Shown here one piece after another: positions 32,792-43,196 of a stretch of 55,106 nt of DNA. This DNA comes from Eutrophocola sp963925675. GTDB taxonomy: Bacteria; Pseudomonadota; Gammaproteobacteria; Pseudomonadales; Pseudohongiellaceae. Where the stretch lies: positions 1-55,106 of the forward strand of contig CAWUSW010000055.1 in the NCBI GenBank assembly GCA_963925675.1. Direction: 5' to 3'. A program made the position numbers and the translations under genes. The stretch's first letter is position 1. Each line of letters opens with the position of its first letter. The notes beneath the pieces are model-generated. The model saw only the letters and a list, made by a program, of their open reading frames with translations. It was not told where the DNA came from and ran no database searches.

Positions 32792-34888
32792 TTGATATTT
32801 AAGGGTATAATTCTTTGCCAATTGATGATGCCGAGCCCGTATTCGCGATCACTTTGTACCGATCCGCGTTTTTTCAGGAAATATTTGAAATTGTTTTTCG
32901 TTTTTACAACTGGACTTTCCAGGAATTATGCCCGATTTCAGGCATTGAAGCGTGTTGCTTGCCTGACAATTGAACCTGCTTCACATTTACTTGCCCGATC
33001 AACTCAACTTTTTTTCACTCTGCTATTAACGGCCGGCTCACTGTATTCCAGCAAACTGCCCGCTCAGGAAGACATCTCACCACCCGAGCCTGTTCAGTTT
33101 GAAGAGATCACTACGCCATACGGGGTCATCCTCACCCACCAGAATATGACTACCACCATGCGTGATGACACGCTCATTGCCATGGACATTTATCGACCAA
33201 ATGACGAGAATCCGCATCCAACGCTCTATGCAGCAGGCCCATACCCCCATTCCGCAGAAATGCTTTATGACCTTGGCACTGAAGCAGGAAATATTGCCTG
33301 GTTTGTCAGCCAGGGCTATAGCGTTGTCGTCGCCAATGTTCGCGGTACCGGATCATCCGGCGGTGATTTTTCCTTTTTTTCCAGAGCAGAGCAGCAGGAT
33401 CATTATGAGATTGTAGAATGGATCGCCGAGCAAGCCTGGTCTGACGGACAAGTGGCAGGCACCGGAGCAGGCTACTACGCCACCAGCCAATGGCAAATGG
33501 CTATTCAGAATCCACCCCATCTGGAATGCATCGCACCAATAAATGGCAGTCTGGATCCCTTCCGTGACTGGATTTATCCCGGCGGTCTGTCCAACAATAC
33601 TTTTATTAACTCCTGGTATGACAAGAATGTGAGACTAGCCAATGCCTATTCTCCCGAAGCCCCCAGGCTGGTTAATTATGATCTGCGCTTTGAGCAGCTA
33701 AATCATCAGCAAGATGACGACTACTGGCGCATACGCAGTAGCCTGGAAAACGCAGCACAAATTAATGTCCCGGTATTTGCCATAAATAACTGGAGTATGG
33801 ACGACGCTGTAGCCGATTTGAAAGGGACTTTCAAAGCTCTGGACAAACTCAATGTAGTCAACAAAATCCTGATCAGCAAAGCAGATGACACACTCCTTCA
33901 GCATCAGGACACCACCTTTCTTGCCAGAGAACTGCTGCCTTATTATGAGTGGTGTTTTAGCGAACGCAGCTCCAGTCTGGCATTTGTCGAACTACCACGA
34001 ATTCGTTACTTCGTTAATGGACAAAATAGCGTCAAACCAGAAAGCAGCTGGCCGCCAGGCAATGTTGCCCATGAAGCCTGGTACCTTAACAATGCATCGT
34101 CCGACAGCAGCTCAGGGGCGACATCTCCGTCCAACTCACTGGACAGCCAGCAACGAACTGGCGGTGTTCCTGTCAGCGCTTTCGTCAGGGATGAAAATTC
34201 AGAAAATAATGACACTATTATCCGTTTTGTTTCCTCTCCCCTTACCGAAAACCTGGAAATAGCCGGCTCTGTCATGCTGGAATTATATGCCTCAAGTACG
34301 ACAAACGACATGGCATTTGAAGTTACCTTGCGCGAGGAGATCTCTGCGGAAATCCCGGCAGAAATTTCACCGGAACCTGTGTTCAGCTTACCCAGCTTCC
34401 TGGCTCCTGCTCCCGTTGAAAATCTACAGGAAGAAATCCCTGAACCCGGCCCTCAGGTAAATATCACCAGAGGGATACTGAAAGCCTCTGCCAGAGCACG
34501 GGATGACTTGCTTGGGAGTGAATATGCCCCGGTTTATTCACTGACTGAAAAACAGTTATTGCAACCAGGACAAATTTACCGATTGGACATAGCACTGCGT
34601 GAAAGCGCTTATCGCTTTAGTGCTGGCAACCGAATAGTTATTGAAATAAAACCTGTAAATGATGGATCCCTGAACACTACACAAGAAACAGAACTGCTAT
34701 ACCACAATCAGCAATACTCATCGCGCTTGTGGCTTCCAGTGGCGCGCAACAGGCCGCTATCACAGGAGCCCGGCATTCCCACCACGGAACCCGTCATCAA
34801 TGCCCGCAATGTGAATGTGGCTGCTGAAGACGATGAGGAAGAAGAGGATTCCACTGCCGATACCTTGCAGTTTTTTGTACCACGATAA
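32792..34888 (+). CDS. CocE/NonD (S15) family protein lacking the catalytic serine
   Basis: The frame of up to 698 residues has a hydrophobic segment (LFFTLLLTAGSLYSS, ending LPAQE at ~90) that looks like a signal peptide, so the true start may lie well inside the given TTG. The core matches S15 hydrolases: MDIYRPND, VVVANVRGTGSSGG, VEWIAEQAWSDGQVAG, and a C-terminal jelly-roll domain (AFEVTLREE; YRLDIALRESAYRFSAGNRI). At the nucleophile elbow, where CocE reads GVSYLGVTQW, this protein reads GAGYYATSQW: Gly227 (codon GGC) replaces Ser. The usual GPWxH histidine motif is also not found. Probably a pseudoenzyme. The tail is acidic. Confidence 0.8.
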   Translation: MIFKGIILCQLMMPSPYSRSLCTDPRFFRKYLKLFFVFTTGLSRNYARFQALKRVACLTIEPASHLLARSTQLFFTLLLTAGSLYSSKLPAQEDISPPEPVQFEEITTPYGVILTHQNMTTTMRDDTLIAMDIYRPNDENPHPTLYAAGPYPHSAEMLYDLGTEAGNIAWFVSQGYSVVVANVRGTGSSGGDFSFFSRAEQQDHYEIVEWIAEQAWSDGQVAGTGAGYYATSQWQMAIQNPPHLECIAPINGSLDPFRDWIYPGGLSNNTFINSWYDKNVRLANAYSPEAPRLVNYDLRFEQLNHQQDDDYWRIRSSLENAAQINVPVFAINNWSMDDAVADLKGTFKALDKLNVVNKILISKADDTLLQHQDTTFLARELLPYYEWCFSERSSSLAFVELPRIRYFVNGQNSVKPESSWPPGNVAHEAWYLNNASSDSSSGATSPSNSLDSQQRTGGVPVSAFVRDENSENNDTIIRFVSSPLTENLEIAGSVMLELYASSTTNDMAFEVTLREEISAEIPAEISPEPVFSLPSFLAPAPVENLQEEIPEPGPQVNITRGILKASARARDDLLGSEYAPVYSLTEKQLLQPGQIYRLDIALRESAYRFSAGNRIVIEIKPVNDGSLNTTQETELLYHNQQYSSRLWLPVARNRPLSQEPGIPTTEPVINARNVNVAAEDDEEEEDSTADTLQFFVPR

Positions 34889-34938
34889 ACAGATGACTTG
34901 AACCTCAGTTCAGAATCAGTTTTAAACTAGAGTGAGCT

Positions 34939-35670
34939 TCAGTTTAAGATGAGTGTTGCAAGCAGACCAATGATGCCACCGATCACACCACCCCAGACCA
35001 CCAACCAACCAAGGTGTTGTCTGATCATTTGCTGAATAATCTCTTTAACCAAATGAGGGGTTAACTCATCAAGACGTTGATCAACAATCTCCTCAACTTT
35101 GTCCATCAGATTTTTTGTCGAGTCATGTCTGATCTGATCCAGTATTTCGCGGTCTTCCCCCACCTGAGCCAAAAAGTCACGCATCTTTTCAATAAAGGGC
35201 TCTTTCAAGGGTGACAATGCCTCGGCACCACCAAACATTGACAACATACTGGCAAAAGATGAATTCATTATTACTTCTACCAGTGAGTCAAAAGCGGAGT
35301 CCAGGTCTACTGATTCAATTATTTTTCCCAGTGCAGATTCCTGCTCGCCATCAGGCCCTGATGCTGAAATTTTACTGAAGAAGCTGTCCAGATTCTGTTT
35401 AGTGAAGAACTGATCCATGATTAACAATTTAATGCCTGATTTAAACTCTTCAAATCTGGCCGGGATAACTCCGGAACCATAAAATCCCGGCACTCTTTCA
35501 AATAACATATGAATTGCCAGCCAGTTGGTAATACCACCGGAAAGTGCAAACAAACCGGTATTGAGCACCAGGGTTTTCAATTCACCATCGAGAAAGAAAC
35601 CCGCAATGACAATCAGCAAAGCAACGAGATTTGTAACAAGACTTTTATTCATTGAATCTATTAATTCCAT
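34939..35670 (-). CDS. DUF445 family membrane protein
   Basis: The 243-residue protein has two N-terminal hydrophobic segments (NLVALLIVIAGFFL; LNTGLFALSGGITNWLAIHM), a long soluble helical domain, and a C-terminal helix (WGGVIGGIIGLLATLIL). GGITNWLAIHMLFERVPGFYGSGVIP is the DUF445 signature. The family (YheB-like) is uncharacterised and thought to be an envelope protein. It directly follows yhdP, 19 bp after its stop on the same strand, and may ride on the maf-rng-yhdP transcript. Confidence 0.9.
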   Translation of the reverse strand: MELIDSMNKSLVTNLVALLIVIAGFFLDGELKTLVLNTGLFALSGGITNWLAIHMLFERVPGFYGSGVIPARFEEFKSGIKLLIMDQFFTKQNLDSFFSKISASGPDGEQESALGKIIESVDLDSAFDSLVEVIMNSSFASMLSMFGGAEALSPLKEPFIEKMRDFLAQVGEDREILDQIRHDSTKNLMDKVEEIVDQRLDELTPHLVKEIIQQMIRQHLGWLVVWGGVIGGIIGLLATLILN

Positions 35671-35689
35671 TCAAAACGGCGAATAGGGA

Positions 35690-38600
35690 TTACTCTTGTG
35701 GATCAGTATTTTGTGGTTCAGTATCCTGCATAACAGTAGAAGTTTCGAGTAATTCTGCTGCAGGCTCAAAGCCTGACGCTGGATTTTCCCATGGGCCTTC
35801 AAGCCGGTAAAGCACTGTGGTGAATTCATCCATCTGGTCTTCGAAAATACGGCTTGCCAGAAATGTGCTCAGAGCAATGGGCCAGGCCCCCAGAATGCCT
35901 GCCAGAACCGAGAGGTTTTGGCTGAACGGCACATTGACCAGCATGTCGGCATCAATAGTCTCATTAAGCAGATTGAGCCGACCCTCTATATTGATTTTGC
36001 TGGACGGCCCTGAAATTTCAAAGGGCCCATCAGTCACCACAATGCCCCGGTCAAAATATAAGCTGCCCCCGATAGCATCATAGGCCAAACCTTTTTCATA
36101 AAGATCAGAGAAATCCAGTTGCAGACGGCGTACCAGAGAATCAAAACTAAAGGCACCAAACAGCCGGCTTCCACCTGAATCTATATCCACAAAACGGCCA
36201 TTACGAATGTCCACCTGAACATCACCGACTACTTTTTCCAAAGCAAAGGCCGCTGGTGAGCCTGACCATTGCAGATTACTGACAAAGGCCGCACTTTCGC
36301 TTTCTACGTTGGCGTCATAACCCCAGCCAGGAAGAACTTGTGCCATATCGCCGGCACTGAATAGCCCGTTAAAGCTACTGGTATGGATGCCATTATCATA
36401 GCGCCAGTCCAGATTGGCTCCGGTATCTCCAGAGAAATCCCTGATTTGCGCATCTGGAGTTGTCATTTTTAATTCAGAAATCGATGCCGAGTCACCAAGC
36501 GACCGTAAGACAAATTCCCAGGCGCCAAAATGCTTGTCCCCGAGAGAAAACTCGCTGGTGCGAAAATCCAGATCAGGCAAGGTCGCAGGATTTATATCTG
36601 CAAGGATGTCGACCTCATCTTCAAGCTCTACCTCCACGTCCTCATCATCGACAGGGAAACGCAGATAATCCAGATTAATATCCCAGGGGGATAGCTCATC
36701 ATCCGGGAACATAAAGGCCCCACTGAGCAGATCATTTTCCAGATGTACCACCCAGCTATTATCACCGAGTCCAATTCCCGACTCGCTGTCCTCTTCATTG
36801 CTACCTGACCGGCTTACTTGAGTATGGACATTCTCCAGCTCTTGTCCGACCACGAGAAGTAGACCCGTATCAATATCTACCAGGCTGATGTAATCTGCCA
36901 AAGTGTCTTGTTCACTGCCAGGAGTCAAAGACATTTCAGAAAAACGTAACGCCGAACTTTCCCAATCGTCATAGTCAAATCTGTCAAGAAAACCGTTGAA
37001 CACCAGCCCGCTTTCAACAAGTGGAACTTCCCCAAAACGCATTTGCCGCGCCTCAGGTCCAAACACTACTTTGCCGCCAGTGAAATCATTTTCTGTGATG
37101 CGAATATTCGCGCCAACCCGGTTATCAAATTTCACCGACACCCACTCGTGGTTTTCAGTGAATTCAATGAGCACTTCAAGTGGGCGGATATTTTCAACGG
37201 TCTTGTTGAAAGGATGCGGCAGGTCCAGTGAGAGTCCAAGTAACTCTGAGGCCAGGCGAATACGGTTATTGTCACTGCCGCTTATGACCTGGCTGGCATT
37301 CGGGATGGTGATTTCTGCCAGGTAATCTATTTCTCCACTGGCAAAATTCAAGACATTTTTTACAAAATCAGGCTGCCCTTGCCATGCCTGTAAAGCTGCT
37401 TTTGATGCTCTTCCACTGCCTACAATTCGTGTCCCAGAGATCTCACTGCTGCCATCATCCATTGGCGTAATAATTGGCTCTATGGTGGCCGCAATGGGAA
37501 AGTCAAAGAGTTGTCCGCTGAGCGCGCTGGCTGAAAGTCCATTTTCACTGTTATAGACTACCCTGCCCCGCAACTCATCAATAGAAAGTGAATAATCGGG
37601 AATTGAGAGTGTACTTAGATTACTCAAGACATTAACCAGCACCTCAGTTTCACGGGCCGGATTATTGATTGGAATACCCAGATTAATATCTACATGGAGG
37701 CTACCCTGCCCCTCCCAGTCATCAGTAAAGGAACCAATATTGTCGCGAACCGGTGTGGTTTTCAGAAAATTAAGCCCCAGGGCTGTCGAGGTATCAGCAC
37801 TGCCTTGCAGAGATACCCATGACCCACCCTCCGGATCAGGTCGCACTTCGGCACGGGTTTTTGCCAGCGCCATCTCCTGAATCACGGCCTGCTCTGCTTC
37901 TACATCGACTTCATTATTATTAACCACCACGAAGGCAGAAATATCAGTTAGTGCCGGCCATTGCGGCTGAAATTTCAGCGCTCCATTGTCCACCGAATAA
38001 AAAGACAGGACAGTTCCTGAGTTGTCCTTGGGAATGCGCGAGATCACCGTTCTGGAAACTAAACCACTATTGGAAATATCTCCTCCCAGTAGTGCCTCAT
38101 CCAACCAGTCCATTGTGCCTTTTACATTCGGCAAGGTAGGGAGATACATGGATTTATAACTGGCATCCATTTCCAGGAGACCAATTAACAAGGTTAATTC
38201 TGACTGTGGCTCACCGGAAGAATCCAGACTATTGAGCAGATCAAACTGAACATGACCATGAACAAAATCATTGCGGACATCAATCACACTGCTATTTACT
38301 CTGATGCCATCTTCCTGAAGCTGCCAATGTATTCTGCTGTTGGCTGAATCGTATGACCAGGAGTCTTCAAATAAACGCGGTAAATGTATTTCAAATGCTG
38401 AGGAATCCAGTTCAACAAAACCATGCTTATTATCAGCCTGAACATAACCCTGAATACCTTTACCCGACGGTGCCCCCTGCCAGGCACCAACGGCAACATC
38501 CTGCAGATTGGCCTTCAGTAAAAAGCCACCGGCAAACTCTCCACCCAGATCGGTACTGACCTTAACATTAAGTAATTCTCCCCCGGGAGACAGATCTGCC

Positions 38601-39766
38601 AGGGCCAGGGCAGCTCCTTCAGGAAGATGCAGCAAGTCATCAACAACATCGTTGACCATCGCAAGATCTATGCTACTCGCAATAATTTCCAGAGGCTTGT
38701 TTTCTCCCTGGTCTGCATAATCAAAATAAATATCACCGCTACTCCATGGCCGATTTAGCCAGTCCAGTTCGGCACCTCCCAGCCATGCCTGCCAGCGCCT
38801 GGCTGATTCATGGTTCAGGGCCATATCCATGTTGGATATATGCAACGACAATATATTGACCTGACTGCCCTCTGGTCCTGTTCCCTCAAGGCTTAATGAC
38901 TCCAGATGTGACTGCAAACTGTAGTTCAATTCCTGCTCCCCCTTATCCAGGGTCAGCCATAAATCTCCGGAAAATTGTGCGGCCTCAAGATCCACCTGTG
39001 GTGAGTTAATAAATTCGCTGATGTCCAAACCACTGGTGCTGAGATAGGCAGAGCCGTTAAATTGCTGACGGGGGTCTCCGGTCAATTCTATTTGTAACTG
39101 AAAGGGGCTCTGCTGTCCGGCAATTCTTGCCTGAATTTGGCTTAGGTGCTGTGTCTCCTTATTACTCAAATCGATATAGACATTATCAAGCACCAGATTG
39201 CGGCCATCGAGCCAATGCAGGATCAGCTCCGCTTCAACAATTTGCATACGGCCGGTATTGAGAAGGAAATCGATAATGGCATCCGTGTAATCAACTGAGC
39301 CAGCTTCCAGGCCATCCAGGGCCCAGCTGCCATTGTCATTTTGTCGAAAAACAAACGAAGGCTCGGAGATGATAATTTCTTCAATCACCAGGTTCCGCGA
39401 TAGCAAGCTGCGGAATATTGCCGGTTTGATGGAAAGTGCGGAAATGACATGAGCTGCAACAGCGCTATTATCCGGAGTAGTGATTTGCAGCTCATTAACC
39501 TCAAGGACCGGACCATATCTAAACCAGCTGCCGTTTATTTCAGAGACGCTAACAGGGGTGCCAAGCAAAGCCCCCAGTTGCTCCTCAATTGATAATTTCT
39601 GATAAGAAATCATCGGCATTATCAGGCGGCCGCTTGTTTGTGCAAGCGCTGCGATTATCAGCAACAACAGGCAAACCCTGAACATCCCTCTCAGCATTTT
39701 TTGCCATAGAACAGGGTCCGATTTTTGGCCGGGCACTGGTTCTTGTGTTTCTTGCTGTTCAGTCAT
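35690..39766 (-). CDS. yhdP: YhdP family AsmA-like envelope protein
   Basis: The 1358-residue protein has one N-terminal membrane helix (MFRVCLLLLIIAALAQTSG, from about residue 30) and then an extremely long beta-rich periplasmic region. DUF3971 and AsmA-C-type segments are recognised from LEVNELQITTP and IEGRLNLLNETIDADMLVNVPFSQ near the C-terminus. Related E. coli proteins YhdP, TamB and YdbH form bridge-like channels moving phospholipid to the outer membrane. Length and C-terminal sequence fit YhdP. It follows rng by 36 bp in the conserved maf-rng-yhdP order. An acidic patch (DDEDVEVELEDEVD) lies around residue 1045. Confidence 0.92.
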   Translation of the reverse strand: MTEQQETQEPVPGQKSDPVLWQKMLRGMFRVCLLLLIIAALAQTSGRLIMPMISYQKLSIEEQLGALLGTPVSVSEINGSWFRYGPVLEVNELQITTPDNSAVAAHVISALSIKPAIFRSLLSRNLVIEEIIISEPSFVFRQNDNGSWALDGLEAGSVDYTDAIIDFLLNTGRMQIVEAELILHWLDGRNLVLDNVYIDLSNKETQHLSQIQARIAGQQSPFQLQIELTGDPRQQFNGSAYLSTSGLDISEFINSPQVDLEAAQFSGDLWLTLDKGEQELNYSLQSHLESLSLEGTGPEGSQVNILSLHISNMDMALNHESARRWQAWLGGAELDWLNRPWSSGDIYFDYADQGENKPLEIIASSIDLAMVNDVVDDLLHLPEGAALALADLSPGGELLNVKVSTDLGGEFAGGFLLKANLQDVAVGAWQGAPSGKGIQGYVQADNKHGFVELDSSAFEIHLPRLFEDSWSYDSANSRIHWQLQEDGIRVNSSVIDVRNDFVHGHVQFDLLNSLDSSGEPQSELTLLIGLLEMDASYKSMYLPTLPNVKGTMDWLDEALLGGDISNSGLVSRTVISRIPKDNSGTVLSFYSVDNGALKFQPQWPALTDISAFVVVNNNEVDVEAEQAVIQEMALAKTRAEVRPDPEGGSWVSLQGSADTSTALGLNFLKTTPVRDNIGSFTDDWEGQGSLHVDINLGIPINNPARETEVLVNVLSNLSTLSIPDYSLSIDELRGRVVYNSENGLSASALSGQLFDFPIAATIEPIITPMDDGSSEISGTRIVGSGRASKAALQAWQGQPDFVKNVLNFASGEIDYLAEITIPNASQVISGSDNNRIRLASELLGLSLDLPHPFNKTVENIRPLEVLIEFTENHEWVSVKFDNRVGANIRITENDFTGGKVVFGPEARQMRFGEVPLVESGLVFNGFLDRFDYDDWESSALRFSEMSLTPGSEQDTLADYISLVDIDTGLLLVVGQELENVHTQVSRSGSNEEDSESGIGLGDNSWVVHLENDLLSGAFMFPDDELSPWDINLDYLRFPVDDEDVEVELEDEVDILADINPATLPDLDFRTSEFSLGDKHFGAWEFVLRSLGDSASISELKMTTPDAQIRDFSGDTGANLDWRYDNGIHTSSFNGLFSAGDMAQVLPGWGYDANVESESAAFVSNLQWSGSPAAFALEKVVGDVQVDIRNGRFVDIDSGGSRLFGAFSFDSLVRRLQLDFSDLYEKGLAYDAIGGSLYFDRGIVVTDGPFEISGPSSKINIEGRLNLLNETIDADMLVNVPFSQNLSVLAGILGAWPIALSTFLASRIFEDQMDEFTTVLYRLEGPWENPASGFEPAAELLETSTVMQDTEPQNTDPQE

Positions 39767-39802
39767 TAATTTTCTTCGAGTGTGATCTTCAGTGATGTAA
39801 CT

Positions 39803-41281
39803 CTAGTAAAGCACTACATCAAATTGCTCAGTGTTATACATCAACTCCACCTGGAAACGGATGTTCTTGCCAACAAGCTCTTCCATGTCAGCAACCATTG
39901 CGGAATCTTCATCCAGCAAACGATCAACCACTTCCTGTGAAGCCATGACCAGAATGGAGTCATTTTCATAGGCTTTGGCAACCCTGAGGATTTCCCGAAA
40001 CACTTCATAACAAACTGTTTCCGGTGTCTTTATGGTTCCGCGCCCATTACAGGTTGGACATTCATGACAGAGCATCTGCTCCAGACTTTCCCGATTTCTT
40101 TTGCGGGTCATTTCTACCAGACCCAGTTCCGATAATTCCGTCACCATGGTGCGCACCGGGTCTTTTTCCAGTGCTTTTAACAATGTCCGTAAAACCTGAC
40201 GCCTGTGCTCTTCGTTAGTCATATCAATGAAATCGAGAATAATAATACCACCAAGATTTCTGACTTTTAATTGCCGGGCACTTGCTTTGGCTGCTTCAAG
40301 ATTGGTTTTGAAAATCGTTTCATCCTGATTTTTTGAGCCGAGGAAAGCACCAGTGTTGACGTCGATAGTGGTCATTGCCTCGTTTTGATCTATCACCAGA
40401 TTTCCGCCGGATTTCAGTCTTACTGTACGGCTTAACGCTTTCTGTACTTCATCTTCAACACCGCAAACTTCAAAAAGTGGGCGTTCGTCTTTATATAATT
40501 CGATTCGGCTTTCTATTTCAGGCATAAATTGGGCACAGAATTCAGACACCTCCTTGAAAGTCTCTTTATTGTCCACGCGGATACGCTGTATTTCCGGATG
40601 AAACAAATCACGCATCGCTCGCATATACAAGACCAGGTCCTGGTACAAGGGTTTGATTTCATTACACCCTTGCATTTCTTTTTCAACAGAACTCCAAAGT
40701 TTTTTCAGAAAGGCTATATCTGAAAGCAGACCTTCCTCATTAGCGCCTTCCGCGGCAGTGCGCAAAATGAACCCGTCATGTTCACTCATTGCAGATTTCT
40801 CTACGCATTGGCTCAGCAAACCCAGAAGCCGTTCACGCTCTTCTTCATTTTCAATTCTCTGTGAAATTCCCAGATGTTTGTTTCTGGGCATATGAACCAG
40901 GTAGCGCGATGCGATAGAAAGATGGGTCGTCAACCTGGCCCCTTTACTGGCAATAGGTTCCTTGTCCACTTGCACTACCAGCATCTGCCCTTCACGTAAT
41001 AATTGGGCTATTTGAACTTCCGGTGAATCAGAGATTTCATTTCCGGAAGCGTCCAGAGAGGAAATATCCTGCGCATGGATGAAGCCTGCTCTTTCCAGAC
41101 CAATATCCACAAATGCAGCCTGCAAGCCGGGCATTACTCTGACAACTTTTCCCATGTAAATATTACCGACGGGGCCCTTGCGGTTGTGACGCTCAATATA
41201 AAATTCCTGCAGCAAGCCCTGTTCAACCAGCGCTACTCTGGTTTCCATGGGTGTTGTATCAATGAGAATTTCCGCAGTCAC
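39803..41281 (-). CDS. rng: Ribonuclease G
   Basis: The 492-residue enzyme is full length compared with E. coli RNase G (489). It starts MTAEILIDTTPMETRVALVE, then the S1-type domain (GNIYMGKVVRVMPGLQAAFV). The metal-binding DNase-like core includes TIDVNTGAFLG and IIILDFIDMTNEEHRR, and the zinc-link is HECPTCNGRGT. It cleaves single-stranded RNA endonucleolytically, maturing 16S rRNA 5' ends and decaying some mRNAs. It overlaps maf by 4 bp and precedes yhdP. The usual upstream mreBCD genes are not in this window. Confidence 0.96.
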   Translation of the reverse strand: MTAEILIDTTPMETRVALVEQGLLQEFYIERHNRKGPVGNIYMGKVVRVMPGLQAAFVDIGLERAGFIHAQDISSLDASGNEISDSPEVQIAQLLREGQMLVVQVDKEPIASKGARLTTHLSIASRYLVHMPRNKHLGISQRIENEEERERLLGLLSQCVEKSAMSEHDGFILRTAAEGANEEGLLSDIAFLKKLWSSVEKEMQGCNEIKPLYQDLVLYMRAMRDLFHPEIQRIRVDNKETFKEVSEFCAQFMPEIESRIELYKDERPLFEVCGVEDEVQKALSRTVRLKSGGNLVIDQNEAMTTIDVNTGAFLGSKNQDETIFKTNLEAAKASARQLKVRNLGGIIILDFIDMTNEEHRRQVLRTLLKALEKDPVRTMVTELSELGLVEMTRKRNRESLEQMLCHECPTCNGRGTIKTPETVCYEVFREILRVAKAYENDSILVMASQEVVDRLLDEDSAMVADMEELVGKNIRFQVELMYNTEQFDVVLY

Positions 41282-41883
41282 GTATTTTGTTCCAGAATTT
41301 TTTCAGCAGTGAAGTCTATTTTTGCCAGCAGATTAATGGTTTCAAATACAGGCAGACCCATGATGCCACTATAACTGCCTTTAATTTCCTTGACGAAAAT
41401 TGCACCGAGTCCCTGAATGCCATAGGCCCCGGCTTTATCTACAGGCTCGCCTGTTTGCCAGTAATTAGTGATTTCTGCTTCTGTCAGGGCTTTAAAAGTC
41501 ACTTCCGATTTTGATAAAAGCACCTCGGTACTGCCCGCCCTTGCCAAAGCAACAGCAGTCAGCACAAGATGAGTCCTTCCAGATAGCGTCTGCAAAATAC
41601 GGTGTGCATCAGATTCATCTTCTGGTTTTTCAAATATTTCTCCGTCACAGACAACTGTGGTATCTGAACCGAGACAAGCCGAGTTACTTTGCTCATCTAC
41701 CCGAGACAGGGAAGTTTCTGCCTTGGTTTTTGCCAGGCGACATACATAATCTTCCGCATCTTCATTGAGCATCCGACTTTCATCGATATCCTGGGGATGT
41801 AGTACATAGGCAATCCCCAGTTGGTCGAGTATTTCCATGCGCCGTGGAGATGCCGAAGCAAGGTAAAGAGTTACTGCTGTCAT
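41278..41883 (-). CDS. maf: Maf family nucleotide pyrophosphatase (YhdE-like)
   Basis: The 201-residue enzyme has the Maf loop YLASASPRRMEILDQLGI, ESRMLNEDAEDYVCRLAKTK, GSDTTVVCDGEIFEKP and PVDKAGAYGIQGLG, matching E. coli YhdE. YhdE-type Maf hydrolyses dTTP, UTP and related non-canonical pyrimidine nucleotides to monophosphate and pyrophosphate. It is the first gene of maf-rng-yhdP-DUF445 and overlaps rng by an ATGA-type junction. The 293 bp upstream separate it from a divergent reductase. Confidence 0.94.
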   Translation of the reverse strand: MTAVTLYLASASPRRMEILDQLGIAYVLHPQDIDESRMLNEDAEDYVCRLAKTKAETSLSRVDEQSNSACLGSDTTVVCDGEIFEKPEDESDAHRILQTLSGRTHLVLTAVALARAGSTEVLLSKSEVTFKALTEAEITNYWQTGEPVDKAGAYGIQGLGAIFVKEIKGSYSGIMGLPVFETINLLAKIDFTAEKILEQNT

Positions 41884-42176
41884 ATTCGGTACTGCCTGTA
41901 TTTATGCTCTATACACACTTACCATTGTATTATCGCTTATAACCCATTCCTTATATAGTTGGTTGATATTTGATAATAAATTGCCAGATTGTCTGACATG
42001 AACCCTAAAAACGTGGCCGAAATCACCTTATCTTCCGATTGTAATGCTCAGAGCATGAATGGGGTCTGAACCCCCATAATCAATCAGTTTCAGGCCTGCA
42101 ATGGATTTAAACTGGTCTACTCTTTATACTTCCTGACCATTGCCTTTCGTCTCATTCATCGTATTACAGTAGTCAG

Positions 42177-43196
42177 ATGCCAAAATTAACGTTTAAGTCT
42201 TCGACCTTCACATTGAACAAGTATGAATCTGTTCTGGATTGCCTGTTGCGCAACAAACAGTACATTCCTTATGCCTGCAGAGCAGGCATGTGCCAGGCCT
42301 GCCTGGTAAAGGCGGTGAATTGCGAGGCGACACCGGAATCAAAAAAGTGGATCAAGGAATCATTGCAGCAAAAGGGCTATACCCTTGGTTGCCAGTGGGT
42401 ACCGGATACCGATGTGGAAGTGGCATTACCCACAGTGGAAGAGTTTTCTGTCAGCACCAGTATTCGTAGTCTGGATAAATTAAATTCCAGTGTGATGCGT
42501 CTTGTTCTAAATGTTCTGAGCAAGGATGCCATGTTTCATTATTACCCCGGTCAGTATGTGACTCTTATTAATCCGCAGGGCATCGCGCGCAGCTATTCAG
42601 TCGCTAATAATTATGAGCAAGACCAGTGCCTTGAATTTCATATCAGTGAAACGGCTCATGGTACTTTTACTGATTGGCTGTTCAACAAAGCGCTGGTCGG
42701 AGATATTCTCCATATGCGTGGCCCCGCAGGTGATTGCTACTACCGCAATTCTGGTGCTGAAGAATTTCCAATTATTATGGCTGGCACCGGAACAGGACTT
42801 GCCCCCTTATATGCCATTCTTGTTGACGCCCTTGGCAAAGCACATCAGGGCGAGATCAGCCTCTTTCACGGCGGCAGAACCTCAGATCACCTTTATTATT
42901 CAAAGCAAATAGAAAAACTCAAAGAAAACTATCCAAATCTGCATTATTTCCCCTGTGTGAAAGAGGACAAGGGAAAAACCAAAATAGAGAATTTACAAAT
43001 CGGCAGTGTCGAAGACGTAATCAATAACAATATGGATACTGGCGCACTAAGCAGAACGCGCGTCTTTCTTTGCGGTGCACCTGATTTCGTCCATGGCATG
43101 CGAAAAAAGATATTTCTAAAGGGAGCTAATTCCAGCAATATTTATTGCGACCCTTTTCTGGAACATAGTGTGGCAGCTACGGGTGGGACCAGCTGA
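42177..43196 (+). CDS. 2Fe-2S ferredoxin/FAD-NAD(P) reductase (oxygenase-reductase type)
   Basis: The 339-residue protein joins a plant-type 2Fe-2S domain (residues 1-~90) to an FNR-like module. The cluster Cys are in YACRAGMCQACLVK and YTLGCQW. The FAD-binding motif is ARSYSVAN and the nucleotide-binding start is MAGTGTGLAPLYAIL. LCGAPDFVHGMRK is the FNR-family end. It resembles reductases of ring-hydroxylating dioxygenases and CDP-6-deoxyglucoseen reductase. Its oxygenase partner is absent in the window. It should pass electrons from NAD(P)H through FAD to the Fe-S cluster. A repeat cluster begins right after its stop. Confidence 0.87.
   Translation: MPKLTFKSSTFTLNKYESVLDCLLRNKQYIPYACRAGMCQACLVKAVNCEATPESKKWIKESLQQKGYTLGCQWVPDTDVEVALPTVEEFSVSTSIRSLDKLNSSVMRLVLNVLSKDAMFHYYPGQYVTLINPQGIARSYSVANNYEQDQCLEFHISETAHGTFTDWLFNKALVGDILHMRGPAGDCYYRNSGAEEFPIIMAGTGTGLAPLYAILVDALGKAHQGEISLFHGGRTSDHLYYSKQIEKLKENYPNLHYFPCVKEDKGKTKIENLQIGSVEDVINNNMDTGALSRTRVFLCGAPDFVHGMRKKIFLKGANSSNIYCDPFLEHSVAATGGTS

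Noticed and set aside
35817..39210. Several open frames on the plus strand opposite yhdP
   Set aside because: They have no ribosome sites or recognisable domains and lie entirely inside a 1358-codon gene with strong family match; they are antisense shadows.
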